DNA of 15,283 bases from RGIG2041 sp045546315 (GTDB lineage Bacteria; Bacillota; Clostridia; UBA1381; UMGS1253), in contig JAZQCN010000054.1 in the NCBI GenBank assembly GCA_045546315.1, forward strand, positions 1 to 15,283, written 5' to 3'. Each line of letters begins with the position of its first letter. The stretch's first letter is position 1. Made by a program: the position numbers and the translations under genes. The notes under the pieces were generated by a model. It saw nothing but the letters and a program-made list of their open reading frames with translations. It searched no databases and was not told where the DNA came from. Shown piece after piece: positions 13,774 to 15,283 of this stretch.

Positions 13774-14148
13774 ATGTTTAAGCTGGACTACAACGATCAC
13801 CGACCGGTATATGAGCAGATTAAAGAAAACTTTAAACGGCTGATTGTGACCGGAGTGCTGAAAGAAGGCGATGCGATGCCTTCGGTGCGCGAGCTGGCGG
13901 GGATGCTTAGCATCAATCCGAACACGATTCAGCGCGCCTACAAGGAGCTCGAGCAAGAGGGCTTTATTTATTCTTTGCGCGCAAAGGGCAGCGTGGTTGC
14001 ACCGCGCAGCAACACCATCAACGCGCGCCGCAAGGAGGAGCTTTTTTTGCAGATGGGCGCGATTTTGTCGGAGCTGTCGTTCGGCGGTGTGGAAAAACAG
14101 GAGATAGAAGCTGTTTTGGATAAATACTACGGCAAGGAGGAGAAGTAA
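13774..14148 (+). CDS. GntR-family (YtrA-type) transcriptional repressor
   Basis: A 124-residue regulator: an N-terminal winged helix-turn-helix (about 8-75), with PVYEQIKENFKRLIVTGVLK and then PSVRELAGMLSINPNTIQRA, and a wing at GFIYSLRAKGSVV. The C-terminal tail is only about 45 residues, mostly helical. This short form without an effector domain is the YtrA subfamily, which usually represses its own operon of ABC transporter genes. The ATG at 13774 is chosen because AGGGAG (13761-13766) lies seven bases upstream; an earlier in-frame ATG (13720) is inside the promoter. Immediately downstream (no gap) is the ABC ATPase. The signal is unknown; in Bacillus the equivalent operon responds to cell-wall antibiotics. 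Confidence 0.92.
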   Translation: MFKLDYNDHRPVYEQIKENFKRLIVTGVLKEGDAMPSVRELAGMLSINPNTIQRAYKELEQEGFIYSLRAKGSVVAPRSNTINARRKEELFLQMGAILSELSFGGVEKQEIEAVLDKYYGKEEK

Positions 14149-15048
14149 ATGATTCATGTAGAGAATTTAACGAAGACATTCGGCGATTTTACCGCGTTAG
14201 ACGGACTTTGTATGCATGTGCCGCAGGGCTGTGTTTACGGGCTTGTCGGTCCGAACGGCGCCGGTAAGACGACCTTGATTAAGCATATTGTCGGCGTGCT
14301 GCGCCAGGATATGGGCACGGTGACGGTCGGCGGTGAAGCCTTATATGAAAACATCGCCTGCAAGCAAAATGTGGTCTACATTCCCGACGATGTTTTCTTT
14401 TATAAAAGCTATACCATCAAGGATATGATGAAGCTGTACAAAAGCATTTACCCGCGCTTTAACACGGAGAGATACGAAAAGATGAAGGCAGTGTTCGGCA
14501 TCGATGAAAACAAGCGCGTGATGCGCCTTTCGAAGGGTATGCAAAAGCAGGTGGCCTTCTGGCTCGGCATTTGTACAATGCCGCAGCTGATGGTATTAGA
14601 CGAGCCGGTCGACGGACTCGACCCGGTAATGCGCCGCCGCGTGTGGAATTTGATTTTGCAGGATGTGGCAGAAAACCAAACAACGGTGCTGATTTCCTCG
14701 CACAACCTGCGCGAGCTGGAAAGCGTGTGCGACCATGTCGGCATTCTGCATCAGGGCAAAATCGTGATTGAAAAAGAGCTAGACGATATCAAAAGCGATG
14801 TACATAAGCTGCAGCTGGCATTTAAAGGCGATATGCCGGCAGAGCTTTTAGAAAAGCTGAATCCGATGCACGCAAGTGCGTTCGGTAGTGTGCATATGGT
14901 GATTGCGCGCGGCAGCTTAGAAACGCTTACGGAGTGCGTCAAGGCATACGATCCGGTCATTATGGACATTTTGCCGCTGACGCTGGAGGAAGTATTTATC
15001 TACGAGTTAGGAGGTATGGGATATGAGTTTAAAGACATCCTTCTTTAA
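14149..15048 (+). CDS. ABC transporter ATP-binding protein (YtrB-like)
   Basis: A 299-residue ATPase subunit that energises the adjoining permease. All nucleotide-binding motifs are present: Walker A GPNGAGKTT (34-42), signature LSKGMQKQ (127-134, the variant usual in YtrB-type ATPases), Walker B LMVLDEP with D151-E152, and the switch His H185 in SSHN. About 85 residues follow the nucleotide-binding core, as in transporters of the antibiotic-export class. The start codon directly follows the gntR stop, with GGAGG eight bases upstream, so the two are coupled. Its 3' end overlaps the permease start by 26 bases. What the transporter moves is not shown; export of a peptide, lipid or antibiotic is the usual inference. 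Confidence 0.93.
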   Translation: MIHVENLTKTFGDFTALDGLCMHVPQGCVYGLVGPNGAGKTTLIKHIVGVLRQDMGTVTVGGEALYENIACKQNVVYIPDDVFFYKSYTIKDMMKLYKSIYPRFNTERYEKMKAVFGIDENKRVMRLSKGMQKQVAFWLGICTMPQLMVLDEPVDGLDPVMRRRVWNLILQDVAENQTTVLISSHNLRELESVCDHVGILHQGKIVIEKELDDIKSDVHKLQLAFKGDMPAELLEKLNPMHASAFGSVHMVIARGSLETLTECVKAYDPVIMDILPLTLEEVFIYELGGMGYEFKDILL

Positions 15049-15283
15049 TAAAGGCTTGTTTTTTTCGAATCTGAAGCGCTTTGCCTGGGCAATGGTGCTG
15101 GAAACGATTATTATCTTTTTGAGCCTGCCGCTGACGCTGATGATGGATGATCCGAGCATAGATAACGGTCATTACATCGATATCTTCAATGAGGGCTGGA
15201 CCATTATCCCGAATGTGACGCTGTGTGTATTTCCGGTCGTTCTGGCTGTGCTTTTGTTTCAATATATGCATCAGCCGAAGATG
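15023..15283 (+). CDS. ABC transporter permease, N-terminal part (runs off the window)
   Basis: An open frame of 87 codons with no stop before the window end. It starts at ATG 15023 with GGAGG (15010-15014) eight bases upstream, inside the 3' end of the ATPase gene in a different frame. The product begins MSLKTSFFNKGLFFSNLKRF, a basic amphipathic lead, followed by a membrane segment (AWAMVLETIIIFLSLPLTLMM), a short polar loop and a second segment (PNVTLCVFPVVLAVLLFQYM). This matches the start of ABC-2-type or YtrC/YtrF-like permeases that follow YtrA/YtrB genes. The rest of the gene and any further subunits lie outside the window. Confidence 0.82.
   Translation, partial: MSLKTSFFNKGLFFSNLKRFAWAMVLETIIIFLSLPLTLMMDDPSIDNGHYIDIFNEGWTIIPNVTLCVFPVVLAVLLFQYMHQPKM

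Noticed and set aside
1..15283. Mobile elements, prophage genes, CRISPR arrays, tRNA or rRNA genes
   Set aside because: I looked for transposase or integrase motifs, regularly spaced repeats and tRNA-like or rRNA sequence on both strands and saw none.

Overview
The window looks like a chromosomal segment of a low-to-mid GC Firmicute, most likely a gut-type Clostridia. This rests on strong AGGAGG-type ribosome binding sites, consensus TTGACA/TATAAT promoters, short-loop rho-independent terminators, a YtrA-type GntR regulator with its ABC transporter, an LtaS-family enzyme and cytoplasmic carbohydrate enzymes without signal peptides. Base composition looks even along the window. I see no insertion sequence, integrase, phage gene, tRNA, rRNA or CRISPR array.

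Layout, left to right. (1) The 3' end of a ureidoglycolate-lyase-like cupin gene (1-239, +) meets a GH78 alpha-L-rhamnosidase-type gene (274-2307, -) across a perfect bidirectional terminator. (2) A CorA-type metal transporter (2421-3353, -) follows. Its 185-base leader contains a previously unmarked 26-codon upstream ORF and an intrinsic terminator lying directly on the corA start. (3) A back-to-back promoter on the other strand starts an operon (3665-9359, +) made of a cysteine-rich zinc-ribbon protein and three tandem paralogues of a heparinase II/III-like polysaccharide lyase. (4) A separately transcribed LtaS-family sulfatase-fold membrane enzyme (9457-11364, +) has its own extended -10 promoter. 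(5) An AraC-type regulator (11386-12207, -) is divergent from a Gfo/Idh/MocA oxidoreductase with a four-cysteine insert (12318-13586, +). (6) A YtrA-type GntR repressor (13774-14148, +), an ABC ATPase (14149-15048, +) and a permease cut by the window end (15023 onward, +) form an autoregulated operon with a clear palindromic operator.

How the genes may work together (inference). The rhamnosidase, the three cytoplasmic lyase-like enzymes and the NAD-dependent oxidoreductase with its AraC regulator could be parts of a system for breaking down imported acidic, rhamnose-containing oligosaccharides (plant rhamnogalacturonan- or ulvan-like material). No transporter or uronate-pathway gene lies in the window to confirm this. 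The CorA unit, the LtaS-like gene and the GntR/ABC operon are most likely independent neighbours. The most unusual signal is the corA leader: a short ORF beginning with an Asp/Pro-containing peptide, followed by a terminator whose loop is complementary to the middle of that ORF. This is the arrangement expected of a translation-dependent attenuator.
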